A stretch of 6,016 nt of DNA, taken from assembly GCA_030038885.1 (NCBI GenBank), contig JASHQY010000166.1, positions 1-6,016 on the forward strand, given 5' to 3'. This document shows, piece after piece, positions 5,436 to 6,016 of the stretch (within the stretch, counting starts at the first letter, position 1; the number at the start of each line of letters is the position of its first letter). A program made the position numbers and the translations under genes. The notes under the pieces are model-generated. The model had not been told where the DNA came from, made no database searches, and saw nothing but the letters and a program-made list of their open reading frames with translations. The DNA is from Thermoplasmata archaeon (lineage in GTDB: Archaea; Thermoplasmatota; Thermoplasmata; Lutacidiplasmatales; UBA184).

Positions 5436-5453
5436 GCGCCGCGCGCGCGGCGC
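5436..5453. repeat. Perfect 18-bp GC-only palindrome in divergent intergenic region
   Basis: The sequence GCGCCGCGCGCGCGGCGC is a perfect inverted repeat with an alternating (GC)4 centre. It lies 11 bp upstream of the rpoK TATA-like box, where an operator could sit. GC-only palindromes are easier to get by chance in DNA this GC-rich, so a regulatory role is only a possibility. The rest of the region from 5354 to 5604 contains the two promoter boxes and a 7-bp hairpin at 5523-5540; I see no gene in it. Confidence 0.5.
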
Positions 5454-5573
5454 CGGTCCCGCGCGAGGGGACCGCCCGGACCGTCCGCGCCGCCGGCGGG
5501 CGGGCCCCGTCCTCCCGGGCGCCGGGCCGCGTCCGGCCCGCCCGGTGCAGGGCTCTCCGCAGCACCCCTAGGT

Positions 5574-5581
5574 TCAGATAC
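5574..5581 (+). promoter_or_regulatory. TATA-like promoter box for the small membrane protein gene
   Basis: TCAGATAC matches the transketolase box TCAAATAG at 6 of 8 positions and is centred about 27 bp before ATG 5605. No purine-rich ribosome site precedes that ATG, so a leaderless mRNA is the simplest reading. Confidence 0.5.
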
Positions 5582-5604
5582 TAGAGACGGGCCAGTACTG
5601 CACC

Positions 5605-5979
5605 ATGCCCGACCCACCCCCTGCGGCTGCGGCCAACTACCCGAGCGCGCCCCCGCCCCCCGGACCTTCCGGGGCGTACCCGCCCCCGCCCTACTCGACC
5701 TGGCAGGGATCGCCCTCCCCGGCCTACCGGGGATCGATGCTGCCGGGCTGGCTCACCTTCGGCGGGATCCTGATCCTGGTCGGCGGTCTCCTGATCCTGA
5801 TCGGGTTCATCGTCGCGCTGATCGCGAACACGACCGTGGCGGGAGCGACCGACCCGAGCTACACGACGTACTACAACCAGATGGCCGTGTTCGACGCGCT
5901 CGTCGGCGTAGGGGTCTTCCTCGCGTTCCTCGGCTGGCTCTTCCACCAGATGAGCCGCCACCACGCGATGGCCCACTGA
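5605..5979 (+). CDS. Small membrane protein with Pro/Tyr-rich N-terminal tail, function unknown
   Basis: I do not recognise a specific family. The 124-residue protein has a low-complexity N-terminal tail (1-45) rich in Pro, Ala, Gly, Ser and Tyr, with YPPPPY at 25-30. Two hydrophobic segments follow, at about 48-74 (FGGILILVGGLLILIGFIVALIA region) and 94-114 (VFDALVGVGVFLAFLGWLF region). They are joined by a short polar loop with several Thr and Tyr (75-93) and followed by a His-rich end (HQMSRHHAMAH). There is no signal-peptide pattern and no catalytic motif. By analogy with other Pro-rich-tail small membrane proteins, the tail is probably cytoplasmic and disordered; this is inference. The start at ATG 5605 fits the TATA-like box 27 bp upstream. 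It is transcribed divergently from rpoK. The codon bias matches the neighbours, which supports a real gene. Confidence 0.75.
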   Translation: MPDPPPAAAANYPSAPPPPGPSGAYPPPPYSTWQGSPSPAYRGSMLPGWLTFGGILILVGGLLILIGFIVALIANTTVAGATDPSYTTYYNQMAVFDALVGVGVFLAFLGWLFHQMSRHHAMAH

Positions 5980-6016
5980 GGCGATCCGTTCGGCGGCCGC
6001 ACCCGCTCGCGGGAGC

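Noticed and set aside
5523..5540. A 7-bp stem with 4-nt loop (CGGGCCG / CGGCCCG) as a terminator
   Set aside because: No gene on either strand ends next to it, there is no T tract, and such stems arise easily at this GC content.
5354..5617. N-terminal extension of rpoK to ATG 5617
   Set aside because: The added sequence is Pro/Gly/Ala/Arg-rich, spans the TATA-like box at 5418-5425 and overlaps the start of the divergent gene; RpoK proteins are normally short.
1..6016. CRISPR arrays, tRNA or rRNA genes, insertion sequences, attachment sites
   Set aside because: No spaced direct repeats, tRNA-like cloverleaf, rRNA segments, transposase motifs or terminal inverted repeats were seen on reading; the window is ordinary-looking dense core genome apart from the points listed.

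Overview
This window is strongly GC-rich, with nearly every third codon position G or C. It is packed with overlapping genes and looks like a high-GC archaeal chromosome. The archaeal call rests on four things: an RpoK (Rpb6-type) RNA polymerase subunit, an archaeal translin-like protein next to a DUF357 protein, a transketolase split into two genes, and A/T-rich TATA-like boxes 25-30 bp upstream of several starts, some of which would give leaderless mRNAs. A high-GC member of the Thermoplasmatota is plausible, but this is an impression and cannot be proved from the window.

Layout. Positions 2-859 hold the 3' part of an endonuclease IV gene (nfo) that begins outside the window; all nine metal ligands are present. 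A 37-bp gap carries a TATA-like box. From 897 to 5138 there is a tight plus-strand gene string: transketolase N-terminal subunit, transketolase C-terminal subunit (GTGA overlap), transaldolase (own Shine-Dalgarno), a DUF357 protein (ATGA overlap, with a second promoter-like box inside its 5' end), a translin-family protein (29-nt overlap) and an MTAP-II-type methylthioadenosine phosphorylase (GTGA overlap). On the minus strand, rpoK ends tail-to-tail with the phosphorylase gene, sharing a CTAG that gives both stop codons. A roughly 250-bp GC-rich divergent intergenic region with a perfect 18-bp palindrome separates rpoK from a small two-helix membrane protein (5605-5979).

How the genes fit together. 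Transketolase and transaldolase are the core of the non-oxidative pentose phosphate pathway. The phosphorylase salvages methylthioadenosine to adenine and methylthioribose-1-phosphate, and the translin-like protein probably acts on RNA or nucleic acid. A broad ribose/nucleotide theme is therefore possible, but it is inference.

The main surprise is the transketolase pair. The thiamine-diphosphate scaffold is intact, but several normally conserved catalytic positions are changed in both subunits: the cofactor-activating Glu is Asp, its proton-relay partner Glu is Ala, three active-site His are Thr, Pro and Leu, and one cofactor-packing Phe is Asn. The transaldolase next to it keeps all its expected catalytic residues. 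This pair may be a divergent TPP enzyme rather than an ordinary transketolase.
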